Source: Flavobacteriales bacterium (GTDB lineage: Bacteria; Bacteroidota; Bacteroidia; Flavobacteriales; Flavobacteriaceae). Taken from it: a stretch of 52,933 nt of DNA. The notes below the pieces were generated by a model, which saw only the letters and a list, made by a program, of their open reading frames with translations, had not been told where the DNA came from and searched no databases. This document shows positions 7,293-16,295 of the stretch, one piece after another. Both the position numbers and the translations under genes were made by a program. Numbering within the stretch: the first letter of the stretch is position 1; the number at the start of each line of letters is the position of its first letter. The stretch spans positions 1 through 52,933 of the forward strand of contig JAGXRF010000098.1 of assembly GCA_018335925.1 (NCBI GenBank), in the 5' to 3' direction.

Positions 7293-9680
7293 ATGAAGCG
7301 AACGATTAATAAAGTAGCAGTGGTTGGTTCCGGAATCATGGGTTCGGGAATTGCTTGCCATTTTGCCAACATTGGGGTTGAAGTTTTGTTGTTAGACATT
7401 GCCCCTAAAGAGCTAACGGAAGCAGAACAAAAAAAGGGGTTGACTTTAGAGCATAAATTGGTAAGAAATCGAATTGTAAATGAGCAATTAGCCAATGCAT
7501 TAAAATCAAAGCCCTCCCCTATATATCATCCTAAATTTGCTAACCGCATCAAAACTGGAAATTTAGAAGATGATTTGCCAAAAATCGCACAAGTAGATTG
7601 GATTATAGAAGTAGTGGTGGAACGATTAGACATCAAACAACAAGTATTTGAAAAAATTGAAAAATATCGAAAACCTGGTACTTTAATTACATCCAATACT
7701 TCTGGTATTCCAATTGGCTTTATGAACGAAGGAAGAAGTGAAGATTTCCAAAAACATTTCTGCGGAACCCACTTTTTTAATCCAGCTCGATATTTAAAAT
7801 TATTTGAAATCATACCTGGACCAAATACCTCCAAAGAAGTCTTGGATTTCTTGAATAGTTACGGAGAAAAATATTTAGGAAAAACTTCAGTAATTGCCAA
7901 AGACACCCCTGCTTTCATCGGAAACAGAATCGGGATTTTTGGTATCATGAGTTTGTTCCACCAAGTAAAAGAGTTAGGCTTAACCGTTGAAGAAGTTGAT
8001 AAATTAACCGGTCCGGTTATTGGTAGACCAAAATCTGCTACCTTCCGTACGGTAGATGTGGTTGGTTTAGATACATTGGTGCATGTAGCCAACGGATTGT
8101 ACCAAAACTGTCCGAATGACGAAGCACATGATTTGTTTAAACTTCCTGCCTTTATTGCAACCATGATGGAAAACAAATGGTTGGGCAGCAAAACCAGTCA
8201 AGGTTTTTACAAAAAAGAAGGCAAAGATATCTTGGCCTTAGACTTAGACACTTTAGAATACAAACCAAGCAAAAAAGCGTCTTTTGCAACATTAGAATTA
8301 ACCAAAACCATCGAAAAGCCAATCGATCGTTTTAAAGTACTGATTACAGGTACCGATAAAGCCGGAGAATTCTACAGAAAAAACTTAGGTGCCATGTTTG
8401 CCTATGTAGCCAATAGAATTCCTGAAATTTCTGACGAATTATACAAAATTGACGATGCCATGAAAGCAGGTTTTGGATGGGAAAATGGTCCATTCGAAAT
8501 TTGGGATACTGTTGGGGTACAAAAAGGAATCGAGTTAATTGAAGCTACCGGACAAAAAGTTGCTCCATGGGTTGCAGAAATGGCAAACTTGAACCAAAAT
8601 TTTTACAGTACCAAAGATGGTGCTACTTACTATTACGACATTACTCAAAAAGCCTCTGTAAAAAAACCAGGGCAAGATGCATTTATTATATTAGACAATA
8701 TTCGTTCTACTAAAAAAGTTTGGGGCAACTCTGATGCTTCAATCTTCCATTTAGGTGATGGTATTTTAAATTTAGAATTCCACTCCAAAATGAATACCAT
8801 TGGCAGTGGAGTACTACAAGGCATCAACAAAGCCATTGATATGGCAGAACAAGAATACGAAGGTTTGGTAATTGGAAACCAAGGAGCAAACTTTTCAGTT
8901 GGTGCCAACATCGGTATGATTTTTATGATGGCAGTTGAACAAGAATATGACGAATTAAACTTTGCCATCAAATATTTCCAAGACACCATCATGCGTTGCA
9001 GATACTCCTCTATTCCGGTGGTGGTTGCCCCACATGGCATGTCGTTGGGAGGTGCATGTGAAATGACCATGCATGCAGACAGGGTGGTTGCTGCCGCAGA
9101 AACATACATCGGATTGGTTGAATTTGGTGTTGGAGTAATTCCAGGTGGAGCAGGAAGTAAAGAAATGGCTGTGAGGGCTTCAGACCTTTTTCGTAAAAAT
9201 GATGTAGAATTAAACGTATTACAAGAATACTTTTTAACCATTGGGATGGCGAAAGTAGCTACCTCTGCTTACGAAGCTTTTGATTTAGGAATCCTACAAA
9301 AAGGAAAAGATATAGTAGTAGTTAACCGTGATCGTCAAATAGCCACAGCCAAACAAGTTGCTTTACAAATGGCAGAACAAGGTTATACCAAACCTATCGA
9401 AAGAACCGACATCAAAGTTTTAGGAAAACAAGCACTCGGAATGTTTTTAGTAGGTACAGACAGCATGCAAGCTGGTAATTTCATTTCCGAACACGATAAA
9501 AAAATAGCCAACAAATTGGCATACGTAATGGCTGGTGGTGATTTATCCGAACCAACTTTGGTAAGCGAAAGATATTTACTCGATTTAGAAAGAGAAGCCT
9601 TTTTAAGCTTGTGTACCGAACGCAAAACTTTGGAGAGAATTCAATTCATGTTGACTAAAGGGAAACCGTTAAGAAATTAA
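7293..9680 (+). CDS. fadN: 3-hydroxyacyl-CoA dehydrogenase / enoyl-CoA hydratase fusion (FadN type)
   Basis: This 795-residue bifunctional beta-oxidation enzyme starts with a Rossmann NAD-binding motif (VAVVGSGIMGSGIACHFANIG, residues ~9-29). The 3-hydroxyacyl-CoA dehydrogenase domains follow (TSNTSGIPI, FCGTHFFNPARYLKLFEIIPG, FIGNRIG). The crotonase domain lies in the C-terminal part (~480-720), with the oxyanion-hole segment NFSVGANIG and GMSLGGACEMTMHADRVVA. The dehydrogenase-first order matches Bacillus FadN and is the reverse of E. coli FadB. It catalyses hydration of enoyl-CoA and oxidation of 3-hydroxyacyl-CoA. It is co-oriented with the thiolase and acyl-CoA dehydrogenase, giving the fadN-fadA-fadE order known from Bacillus. 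Confidence 0.95.
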   Translation: MKRTINKVAVVGSGIMGSGIACHFANIGVEVLLLDIAPKELTEAEQKKGLTLEHKLVRNRIVNEQLANALKSKPSPIYHPKFANRIKTGNLEDDLPKIAQVDWIIEVVVERLDIKQQVFEKIEKYRKPGTLITSNTSGIPIGFMNEGRSEDFQKHFCGTHFFNPARYLKLFEIIPGPNTSKEVLDFLNSYGEKYLGKTSVIAKDTPAFIGNRIGIFGIMSLFHQVKELGLTVEEVDKLTGPVIGRPKSATFRTVDVVGLDTLVHVANGLYQNCPNDEAHDLFKLPAFIATMMENKWLGSKTSQGFYKKEGKDILALDLDTLEYKPSKKASFATLELTKTIEKPIDRFKVLITGTDKAGEFYRKNLGAMFAYVANRIPEISDELYKIDDAMKAGFGWENGPFEIWDTVGVQKGIELIEATGQKVAPWVAEMANLNQNFYSTKDGATYYYDITQKASVKKPGQDAFIILDNIRSTKKVWGNSDASIFHLGDGILNLEFHSKMNTIGSGVLQGINKAIDMAEQEYEGLVIGNQGANFSVGANIGMIFMMAVEQEYDELNFAIKYFQDTIMRCRYSSIPVVVAPHGMSLGGACEMTMHADRVVAAAETYIGLVEFGVGVIPGGAGSKEMAVRASDLFRKNDVELNVLQEYFLTIGMAKVATSAYEAFDLGILQKGKDIVVVNRDRQIATAKQVALQMAEQGYTKPIERTDIKVLGKQALGMFLVGTDSMQAGNFISEHDKKIANKLAYVMAGGDLSEPTLVSERYLLDLEREAFLSLCTERKTLERIQFMLTKGKPLRN

Positions 9681-9744
9681 AGATTAATCTATTTTAAATT
9701 ATAAAGGATTTAATACTATAATTTAAAATTTAAAATTCAAACTA

Positions 9745-10929
9745 ATGAACAAAACAGCATATATCGTAAAAGCATACCGTACAGCAGTTGGTAAAGCACC
9801 AAAAGGTTTGTTTCGTTTTAAAAGACCTGACGAATTAGCAGCGGAAACCATCCAATACATGATGGAGCAATTACCTAATTTCGACAAAACTCGCATTGAC
9901 GATGTTATGGTTGGAAATGCCATGCCAGAAGCGGAACAAGGGTTAAATGTAGGTAGACTCATTTCGCTAATGGGACTAAAAATTGAAGATGTTCCCGGAG
10001 TAACAGTAAACCGTTACTGTGCATCAGGTTTAGAAACTATTGCTATGGCAACCTCTAAAATTCAATCCGGAATGGCAGATTGTATCATAGCAGGAGGTGC
10101 CGAAAGCATGAGTTTTATTCCGATGGGAGGCTACAAACCAACTCCCGATTACCAAATTGTAGCACAAGGAAATGAAGATTACTATTGGGGAATGGGCTTA
10201 ACTGCAGAAGCAGTAGCCAAGCAATTCAACGTTTCCCGTGAAGATCAAGATGCTTTTGCATACCAATCTCATCAAAAAGCAATCAAAGCCATTGCAGAAG
10301 GAAAATTTCAAAACGATATAATTCCTATTACCGTGGAACACACTTTTGTGAATGAAAACGGTAAAAAAGAAACCAAAACCTACACTGTAACTCAAGACGA
10401 AGGACCAAGAGCAGATACCAGTAAAGAAGCTTTGGCTAGATTAAAACCAGTATTTGCTGCTGACGGAAGTGTTACAGCCGGTAACTCCTCACAAATGAGT
10501 GATGGAGCAGCTTTTGTACTCATCATGAGTGAGGAAATGGTGAAAGAATTCAACTTGGAACCAATAGCCAGAATGGTAAGTTATGCAGCAGCAGGTGTAG
10601 AACCACGAATTATGGGAATTGGTCCTGTAAAAGCTATTCCAAAAGCATTAAAGCAAGCCGGATTAACCCAAAATGACATTGAACAAATTGAATTAAATGA
10701 AGCCTTTGCTGCACAAAGCTTGGCAGTAATCCGCGAACTAGATTTAAATCCGGAAATCATCAATGTGAATGGAGGTGCTATTGCATTAGGACATCCACTA
10801 GGTTGTACCGGAGCCAAATTATCGGTGCAATTGTTTAATGAAATGAAACGCAGAAACCAAAAATACGGCATGGTTAGTATGTGTGTTGGAACCGGACAAG
10901 GTGCAGCTGGAGTTTTTGAAGTATTGTAA
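9745..10929 (+). CDS. fadA: Acetyl-CoA C-acyltransferase (3-ketoacyl-CoA thiolase)
   Basis: This is a 394-residue thiolase with all family landmarks: acylated nucleophile Cys92 in [14 protein letters not shown], the [11 protein letters not shown] segment, His350 in [15 protein letters not shown], and the general-base Cys380 in [14 protein letters not shown]. It cleaves 3-ketoacyl-CoA to acetyl-CoA and a shortened acyl-CoA, the last step of each beta-oxidation turn. Length is normal for the family. It lies 64 bases after fadN and is followed by a small unrelated gene before fadE. Confidence 0.96.
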   Translation: MNKTAYIVKAYRTAVGKAPKGLFRFKRPDELAAETIQYMMEQLPNFDKTRIDDVMVGNAMPEAEQGLNVGRLISLMGLKIEDVPGVTVNRYCASGLETIAMATSKIQSGMADCIIAGGAESMSFIPMGGYKPTPDYQIVAQGNEDYYWGMGLTAEAVAKQFNVSREDQDAFAYQSHQKAIKAIAEGKFQNDIIPITVEHTFVNENGKKETKTYTVTQDEGPRADTSKEALARLKPVFAADGSVTAGNSSQMSDGAAFVLIMSEEMVKEFNLEPIARMVSYAAAGVEPRIMGIGPVKAIPKALKQAGLTQNDIEQIELNEAFAAQSLAVIRELDLNPEIINVNGGAIALGHPLGCTGAKLSVQLFNEMKRRNQKYGMVSMCVGTGQGAAGVFEVL

Positions 10930-11339
10930 ATTTTAAATGTTACTATTTTGAATTAAATCCATGAAAGAAAATCTTATAGCTGAAAAAACATTTGAATTTT
11001 CTTTGAAAGTAATAAAACTTTACATGGACTTAAAATCTGAAAACGAGTTCATTTTATCAAAACAATTATTGAAATCTGCAACAAGCATTGGTGCTAATGT
11101 AGAAGAATCAATAGTAGCACAATCAAAAAATGATTTCATTAACAAATTATCAATTGCAAATAAAGAAGCAAGAGAAACAAGATATTGGTTGAGATTATAT
11201 GAAAAGTCGAATTTAACAAGTATCTCAATGACTGAATACTTAGATGATATCGAACACATAATCAATATTCTAACCAAAATTATTAAAACATCAAAAGAAA
11301 GTAATCAACATAAACGACATAATTTATAATTTAAAATTT
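10928..11339. repeat. 11-bp inverted repeat bracketing the four-helix gene
   Basis: AAATTTTAAAT at 10928-10938 (overlapping the fadA stop) and its reverse complement ATTTAAAATTT at 11329-11339 enclose the four-helix gene. A weaker second block, ATTTTGAATT and AATTTCAAAAT, lies inside each arm. The 13-mer TAATTTAAAATTT of the right arm (11327-11339) recurs before fadA at 9719-9731. Low complexity means chance cannot be excluded. Confidence 0.35.
10961..11329 (+). CDS. Four-helix bundle protein (S23/IVS-encoded type) inserted in the fad operon
   Basis: This 122-residue protein fits the four-helix bundle family related to proteins encoded in 23S rRNA intervening sequences: the start region KTFEFSLKVIKLYMDLK, then LLKSATSIGANVEESIVAQSKNDF, KEARETRYWLRLYEKS, and a C-terminal helix ending NILTKIIKTSKES. 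Members form pentameric bundles; their cellular role is not established. It lies between fadA and fadE, 31 bases after one and 17 before the other, and is bracketed by an 11-bp AT-rich inverted repeat (10928-10938 and 11329-11339). It looks like a later arrival in the operon rather than a metabolic enzyme. Confidence 0.88.
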   Translation: MKENLIAEKTFEFSLKVIKLYMDLKSENEFILSKQLLKSATSIGANVEESIVAQSKNDFINKLSIANKEARETRYWLRLYEKSNLTSISMTEYLDDIEHIINILTKIIKTSKESNQHKRHNL

Positions 11340-11346
11340 CAAAATC

Positions 11347-13134
11347 ATGAACATAATAAGAGGTGGTCAGTTCCTGGTAAAGGAAACCAAAGCAGCAGAC
11401 ATCTTCACTCCAGAAGATTTTAATGAAGAACAAATCATGATGCGTGAATCGGTGAAAGAATTCATCGATAAAGAAGTCATTCCGCAAAAAGAACGCTTCG
11501 AGAAAAAAGACTATGCTTTTACCGAAGAAATCATGCGTAAAGCCGGGGAACTAGGATTTTTAGGAGTTGCTGTTCCTGAAGCCTACGGTGGATTGGGAAT
11601 GGATTTTATTTCTACCCTATTGGTTTGTGATTATTTTTCAGGAGCATCCGGGTCGTTATCCACCGCTTTTGGAGCTCATACCGGTATTGGAACCATGCCA
11701 ATTACCTTATATGGAACAGAGGAACAAAAATTAAAGTATGTACCAAAATTGGCATCAGGTGAGTGGTTTGGAGCATATTGTTTAACCGAACCTGGAGCAG
11801 GATCTGATGCCAACTCTGGTAAAACCAAAGCTGTTCTTTCAGAAGATGGAACCCATTACAAAATTACCGGGCAAAAAATGTGGATTTCTAATGCTGGTTT
11901 TTGTAACGTATTTATTGTTTTTGCAAGAATTGAAGACGATAAAAACATCACAGGTTTTATTGTAGAAAACGATGCCACTAATGGGATTACTTTAGGAGAA
12001 GAAGAGCACAAATTAGGTATCCGATCCTCCTCTACTCGTCAGGTGTTTTTTAATGAAACCAAAGTACCTGTAGAAAATATGTTGGCAGCAAGAGGGGAAG
12101 GTTTTAAAATAGCCATGAATGCCTTAAATGTAGGAAGAATTAAACTTGGGGTAGCTTGCTTAGATGCCCAAAGAAGAACCATAAGCTTGGCAACTAATTA
12201 TGCCAACGAACGTTACCAATTTGGTGTGCCAATTGCAAGTTTTGGTGCAATTAAAGCGAAGATTGCCAATATGGCAACCAGCTGTTATGCTGGAGAAAGT
12301 GCTACCTACCGTGCTGGTGGTGACATCGCTAAAAGAATCCAATTGCGTCATGAAAGTGGCAATAGTTTCCAAGAGGCAGAATTAAAAGGTGTGGAAGAAT
12401 TTGCTATTGAATGTTCTATCATCAAAGTAGCAGTTTCGGAAGATGTGCAAAACTGTACCGATGAAGGAATTCAAGTGTATGGTGGAATGGGCTTTTCTGA
12501 AGATACTCCAATGGAAGCCGCTTGGAGAGATGCCCGTATTGCAAGAATTTACGAAGGTACCAACGAAATCAACCGAATGTTATCGGTTGGCATGTTGATC
12601 AAAAAAGCCATGAAAGGCCACGTAGATTTATTGGGGCCAGCCATGAAAGTCGCAGAAGAATTAATGGGAATCCCAGATTTTAGTGTCCCTGATTATTCTG
12701 AATTATTTGCGGAAGAAAAAGAAATGATCGTAAAGCTGAAAAAAGCCTTTTTAATGGTAGCTGGTGCTGGAGTGCAAAAATTTGGTCCGGATTTAGAAAA
12801 ACACCAACAATTATTAATGGCTGCTGCAGACATGTTGATTGAAATTTATATGGCAGAAAGCACCATTTTAAGAACTGAAAAATTGGTGTTAAAAAATGGA
12901 GAAGCTGCCTGCACAGAACAAATAGCTATGGCAAAATTGTATTTGTACAATGCGGTAGACATCATCAATACCAAAGGAAAAGAAGGAATTGCCTCATTTA
13001 CCGAAGGTGATGAACAACGCATGATGTTGATGGGATTGAAACGTTTTACAAAATACCAAAACTTGCCTAATGTAATTGCTTTACGCGATACTATTGCTGA
13101 TAAAGTAATCAAAGAAAACCACTATTGTTTTTAA
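11347..13134 (+). CDS. fadE: Acyl-CoA dehydrogenase (FadE type, long form)
   Basis: This is a 595-residue flavoenzyme. The FAD/substrate motifs are YCLTEPGAGSDANSGKTKA, KITGQKMWISNAGF and GIRSSSTRQVFF, and the catalytic base is Glu403 in ARIYEGTNEINRM. About 160 residues beyond the standard 380-residue core form an extra helical domain, as in VLCAD-like and Bacillus FadE enzymes. It catalyses alpha,beta-dehydrogenation of acyl-CoA, the first beta-oxidation step. It is the last gene of the operon; a hairpin terminator follows after about 40 bases. Start ATG 11347 is preceded by the right arm of the AT-rich repeat. Confidence 0.95.
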   Translation: MNIIRGGQFLVKETKAADIFTPEDFNEEQIMMRESVKEFIDKEVIPQKERFEKKDYAFTEEIMRKAGELGFLGVAVPEAYGGLGMDFISTLLVCDYFSGASGSLSTAFGAHTGIGTMPITLYGTEEQKLKYVPKLASGEWFGAYCLTEPGAGSDANSGKTKAVLSEDGTHYKITGQKMWISNAGFCNVFIVFARIEDDKNITGFIVENDATNGITLGEEEHKLGIRSSSTRQVFFNETKVPVENMLAARGEGFKIAMNALNVGRIKLGVACLDAQRRTISLATNYANERYQFGVPIASFGAIKAKIANMATSCYAGESATYRAGGDIAKRIQLRHESGNSFQEAELKGVEEFAIECSIIKVAVSEDVQNCTDEGIQVYGGMGFSEDTPMEAAWRDARIARIYEGTNEINRMLSVGMLIKKAMKGHVDLLGPAMKVAEELMGIPDFSVPDYSELFAEEKEMIVKLKKAFLMVAGAGVQKFGPDLEKHQQLLMAAADMLIEIYMAESTILRTEKLVLKNGEAACTEQIAMAKLYLYNAVDIINTKGKEGIASFTEGDEQRMMLMGLKRFTKYQNLPNVIALRDTIADKVIKENHYCF

Positions 13135-13172
13135 TTTTTTTACCCATAATGTTTTAGTTTAATTGGTTATGC

Positions 13173-13200
13173 AAAGAGCTCCTTCGGGAGCTTTTTGTTT
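13173..13200 (+). terminator. Terminator of the fad operon
   Basis: AAAGAGCTCC, loop TTCG, GGAGCTTTTT followed by GTTT: a stable tetraloop hairpin with T tract downstream of fadE. Confidence 0.9.
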
Positions 13201-13275
13201 TAATTCCATTCAATTATGGAAACTTTTAGATGAGAGTTTTTTGTCAGTTTTAAGAATCCATAATAGATATAAAAG

Positions 13276-13283
13276 TATTTTTG
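13276..13283 (+). promoter_or_regulatory. -7 promoter box (TATTTTTG) before the DUF3817 gene
   Basis: It matches TAnnTTTG and lies 10 bases before the ATG at 13294. No well-spaced TTG box is present. Confidence 0.5.
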
Positions 13284-13293
13284 CAACAAAAAA

Positions 13294-13569
13294 ATGATTC
13301 GAAGTTTTCAAATAGTTTGTTTTCTGGAAGGCCTATCGTACATCCTTTTACTATTCATAGGTGTTCCTTTTAAATATTATGGCAACAACGAAATATTGGT
13401 CAAGCTTTTAGGAATGCCACATGGCATTTTATTTATTGCCTATGTTGTTTTGGCTTTTTTAGTCAGACCAATATTCAACTGGAAAGTCTTAGATTTCCTA
13501 TTTATTTTATTAGCTTCCTTACTCCCATTTGCTACTTTTTATGTGGAGAAAAAGTATTTAAAAAAATAA
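13294..13569 (+). CDS. DUF3817 domain small integral membrane protein
   Basis: This 91-residue membrane protein has three predicted helices (about 5-24, 42-62, 66-84). The pattern FLEGLSYILLLFIGVPFKY...KLLGMPHGILFIAYVVLAF matches the DUF3817 family, whose members are often 90-110 residues with an N-terminal EG-SY motif and an LG-HG motif. Function is unknown. It stands alone with its own -7 box close to the start codon and is not obviously linked to guaD downstream. Confidence 0.85.
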   Translation: MIRSFQIVCFLEGLSYILLLFIGVPFKYYGNNEILVKLLGMPHGILFIAYVVLAFLVRPIFNWKVLDFLFILLASLLPFATFYVEKKYLKK

Positions 13570-13620
13570 CTACTACATTCCAATTGAAAAATTCATAACA
13601 AACAATCCGTTTGTATATTC

Positions 13621-13628
13621 TATTTTTG
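13621..13628 (+). promoter_or_regulatory. -7 promoter box (TATTTTTG) before guaD
   Basis: It matches TAnnTTTG, 13 bases before the guaD ATG. The predicted leader is very short. Confidence 0.55.
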
Positions 13629-13641
13629 CAAAAAAAATCCC

Positions 13642-14115
13642 ATGTGTCAACATACCAAATTTATGCATGAAGCCATTGAACTTTCCAGAAATGGCATGAT
13701 GAACAACGAAGGAGGCCCTTTTGGAGCTATAGTTGTAAAAGGAAGCGAAATAGTAGGAAGAGGAAACAACCGAGTTACCTCTAGTAACGATCCAACTGCA
13801 CATGCAGAAGTAGTTGCCATTAGAGATGCTTGTAAAAAATTAAACACCTTTCAATTAGACGATTGTGTCATGTACACTTCCTGCGAACCTTGCCCCATGT
13901 GTTTGGGTGCAATTTATTGGGCCCGACCTAGCAAAGTATATTATGCCAACACCAAAAAAGATGCAGCATCCATTGGGTTTGATGATGATTTTATTTACCA
14001 AGAAATTCAAATTCCGTTAGGAGAACGTCAAATTCCGTTTGAACAAATTAGTCCGGAAGAAGCTTGGAAAGTATTTGAAGAATGGCAAAACAAAACAGAC
14101 AAAACGGAGTATTAA
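13642..14115 (+). CDS. guaD: Guanine deaminase (cytidine deaminase-like fold)
   Basis: This 157-residue zinc deaminase has ligands and catalytic acid in THAE form (PTAHAEVVAIRDA, His54 and Glu56) and Cys84/Cys87 in SCEPCPMCLGAIYWARP. The long match to the Bacillus guanine deaminase pattern (EGGPFGAIVVKGSEIV, GFDDDFIYQEI, IPLGERQIPFEQ) favours guanine rather than tRNA-adenosine deamination; TadA normally differs in this C-terminal part. It converts guanine to xanthine. The gene converges on nnr and the two overlap by four bases in a shared palindrome, so both proteins end in KTEY. Confidence 0.88.
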   Translation: MCQHTKFMHEAIELSRNGMMNNEGGPFGAIVVKGSEIVGRGNNRVTSSNDPTAHAEVVAIRDACKKLNTFQLDDCVMYTSCEPCPMCLGAIYWARPSKVYYANTKKDAASIGFDDDFIYQEIQIPLGERQIPFEQISPEEAWKVFEEWQNKTDKTEY

Positions 14116-14126
14116 TACTCCGTTTT
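14101..14126. terminator. Perfect palindromic bidirectional terminator shared by the guaD and nnr stops
   Basis: A 26-bp perfect palindrome centred on the TTAA shared by the two stop codons. Each arm is AAAACGGAGTATT or its complement. Both strands read the same final codons (AAA ACG GAG TAT TAA). The short T run after each arm is consistent with termination in both directions. Confidence 0.75.
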
Positions 14127-15623
14127 CCTTTTCTCAATATCTTTAAAAACGGCATCCAATCCTTCCAAAATATCTGAAGCTATAAAAGTTGCCAATGATT
14201 TATTAGATAATGTTGCAGATTTAGAATGTAAATACACCCCAAAACATGCGGCATCCATCGCTGGGTATCCTTGAGCCAACAATCCGGTAATGATTCCTGC
14301 CAAAACATCACCACTACCAGCTGTAGCTAATTTGGCATTCTGTTCAGAAAAATTAAGTACTTTTTGATGCCCTACAATTCTGGTCCTTGCATTTTTCATC
14401 ACTACAATACATTGGTGTTTTTCAGCAAATTGTTTGGTCTTCTCTTCAATTTCCCAATCATGATTACAAACACCTATCATACGCTCTAGTTCTTTTGGAT
14501 GAGGCGTGAGAATGGTGTTTTTTGGCATCAATGTCAACCAATCCGGATGCATAGATAAAATATGGATCGCATCTGCATCTAACACCAAAGGAACTTTAAT
14601 TAGAGTTAACAGCTTTTTAAAAGAATGCCTTGTTTTGGGATGTGTACCCCAACCGGGACCAATTAATACCGATTTTGGTTGTATGGGTAACAAATCTCCT
14701 TTAAAATACTTCTTTTTTGCTCCGGCTATTACCATCATTTCCGGAAAGTTGGTTTGTAATATCTTCACTCCTTTTTTGGGCACCCATGCAGTTAGCATAC
14801 CTGCACCAGCATGCATTGCTCCTTTTCCGGCTAAATACACCGCACCCATTTTGCCATAACTTCCTGCAATTACCAAAACATGACCTTTGGTTCCTTTGTG
14901 GGAAAAGTCATCAATTGGTCGATACATTTGGATGACTTCTTTCTCTTGCATCCAAAAACTGGAACTAGAGAACTTTTCTAAATAGGAAGCATCCAATCCA
15001 ATAGAAACAGCCTTCCATTTTTTAGCAAATGGATAGTTGCAAGGCATAAAAAAAGAAGATTTTGGTTGCTCTATAGTTAAAATCAATTCACTTTGTAGGA
15101 TGGCTTCAGAAGGTTGATGTAAAAACATACCACTAGGCACATCAATCGCAATTACCCTAAACTTTTGCTCATTTAATTTTTGAAAAAATGAACCTAGCCA
15201 AGGTGCTAAATTTCTTTGTAAACCATAGCCAAATATAGCATCTATCACCCAAGTTGTTTTTGGAAAAACATATCCTGAAAAATTGTTTTCTGTAAGTATA
15301 TCAAATGGGATGTTTAGTGAGTTATTTTTCTTTAATTGTTCTTTTACTTCTTCAGAAAAATTATCGGAAAACACTACCAAAACTATTTGAACTTGATATC
15401 CTTCTTGATATAATAACCTGCCAATTACCAAACCATCTCCCCCATTATTTCCTACTCCACAAAAAATTAAAATGGTATCCTCTTTTGTTGGTTTGCAATT
15501 TTCTAAAAAAGCATTCTTTAATGCCAAAGAAGCTCTTTCCATCAAATCAACAGAAGATATTTGTTGATTTTGCATGGTAGCTTGGTCCCAAGCTTTCCAA
15601 TCGTTGTAAGAAATTAATTTCAT
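14112..15623 (-). CDS. nnr: Bifunctional NAD(P)H-hydrate epimerase / ADP-dependent NAD(P)H-hydrate dehydratase
   Basis: This 503-residue fusion is full length for the family. The N-terminal YjeF_N epimerase domain (~1-210) carries LIFCGVGNNGGDGLVIGRLL and VIDAIFGYG...VIAIDVPSGM. The C-terminal ribokinase-like dehydratase (~225-500) has KGHVLVIAGSYGKMGAVYLAGKGA, PLVLDADAIHIL, ILTPHPKELERM and the catalytic AGSGDVLAGIITGLLAQG. It repairs damaged hydrated NADH and NADPH, using ADP in the dehydration step. It is convergent with guaD, with the stop inside the shared palindrome. No promoter matching the flavobacterial consensus was found upstream. Confidence 0.95.
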   Translation of the reverse strand: MKLISYNDWKAWDQATMQNQQISSVDLMERASLALKNAFLENCKPTKEDTILIFCGVGNNGGDGLVIGRLLYQEGYQVQIVLVVFSDNFSEEVKEQLKKNNSLNIPFDILTENNFSGYVFPKTTWVIDAIFGYGLQRNLAPWLGSFFQKLNEQKFRVIAIDVPSGMFLHQPSEAILQSELILTIEQPKSSFFMPCNYPFAKKWKAVSIGLDASYLEKFSSSSFWMQEKEVIQMYRPIDDFSHKGTKGHVLVIAGSYGKMGAVYLAGKGAMHAGAGMLTAWVPKKGVKILQTNFPEMMVIAGAKKKYFKGDLLPIQPKSVLIGPGWGTHPKTRHSFKKLLTLIKVPLVLDADAIHILSMHPDWLTLMPKNTILTPHPKELERMIGVCNHDWEIEEKTKQFAEKHQCIVVMKNARTRIVGHQKVLNFSEQNAKLATAGSGDVLAGIITGLLAQGYPAMDAACFGVYLHSKSATLSNKSLATFIASDILEGLDAVFKDIEKRKTEY

Positions 15624-15715
15624 TGAATGATAATTATATTAGGTTTTAAGACTTCATCTTTCGTTAAAGTATTGTCAATAAAACCACATAAATTTAAGAA
15701 TTAAAAACTTCGGTT

Positions 15716-15723
15716 TATCTTTG
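15716..15723 (+). promoter_or_regulatory. -7 promoter box (TATCTTTG) for the idi operon
   Basis: It matches TAnnTTTG. The transcript would start around 15730, upstream of both candidate idi starts. Confidence 0.5.
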
Positions 15724-15773
15724 ATTCATCAAAAATATATCGCTTGCAAACATTCAACACAAATAATCAGGAA

Positions 15774-16295
15774 ATGGTGATTTTGGTAGATGAAAATGAT
15801 CAACCAATTGGAACTATGGAAAAAATAGAAGCCCATGAAAAAGCAGTGTTGCATCGTGCATTTTCTGTTTTTATCATCAACCAAAAAGGGGAAATCATGT
15901 TACAACAACGTGCCTCGCACAAATACCATTCTCCCTTGTTGTGGACCAATACTTGTTGTAGTCATCAACGAGTTGGAGAAACAAATTTGGAAGCTGGCAA
16001 AAGACGTTTGCAAGAAGAAATGGGTTTTGAGGTACCATTAAAGGAATTATTTCATTTTATTTACAAAGCTCCGTTTGACAATGGCTTGACAGAACACGAA
16101 CTTGACCATGTCATGATTGGCTATTACAACGAAGAACCAAACATAAATCCGGAAGAAGTTGAAAGCTGGAAATGGATGGGAATTGAGGACATCCGTAAGG
16201 ATATGACCGAAAATCCAGAAATATATACCGTTTGGTTTAAAATAATTTTCGACGAGTTTTACCATTATATCGAATCTCACCAAATGCCTCGCTAA
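15774..16295 (+). CDS. idi: Isopentenyl-diphosphate delta-isomerase, type I
   Basis: This Nudix-fold isomerase interconverts IPP and DMAPP for isoprenoid synthesis. The catalytic Cys lies in LLWTNTCCSHQRVGE and the acid in EHELDHVMIGYYNEEP; the degenerate Nudix box is AGKRRLQEEMGFEV. From ATG 15774 it is 173 residues, the usual length, beginning MVILVDENDQPIG. A TTG at 15744 would add ten residues (MQTFNTNNQE) that do not resemble the family, although the promoter box leaves room for it. The next gene starts within its stop (TAATG), so it heads a three-gene operon. Confidence 0.92.
   Translation: MVILVDENDQPIGTMEKIEAHEKAVLHRAFSVFIINQKGEIMLQQRASHKYHSPLLWTNTCCSHQRVGETNLEAGKRRLQEEMGFEVPLKELFHFIYKAPFDNGLTEHELDHVMIGYYNEEPNINPEEVESWKWMGIEDIRKDMTENPEIYTVWFKIIFDEFYHYIESHQMPR

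Noticed and set aside
8645..9241. 198-residue open frame antisense to fadN
   Set aside because: Shadow of a strongly conserved coding region; its translation shows no domain, and codon bias follows fadN.
13541..13641. DUF3817 gene and guaD as an operon
   Set aside because: guaD has its own -7 box 13 bases before its start, so separate transcription is more likely.
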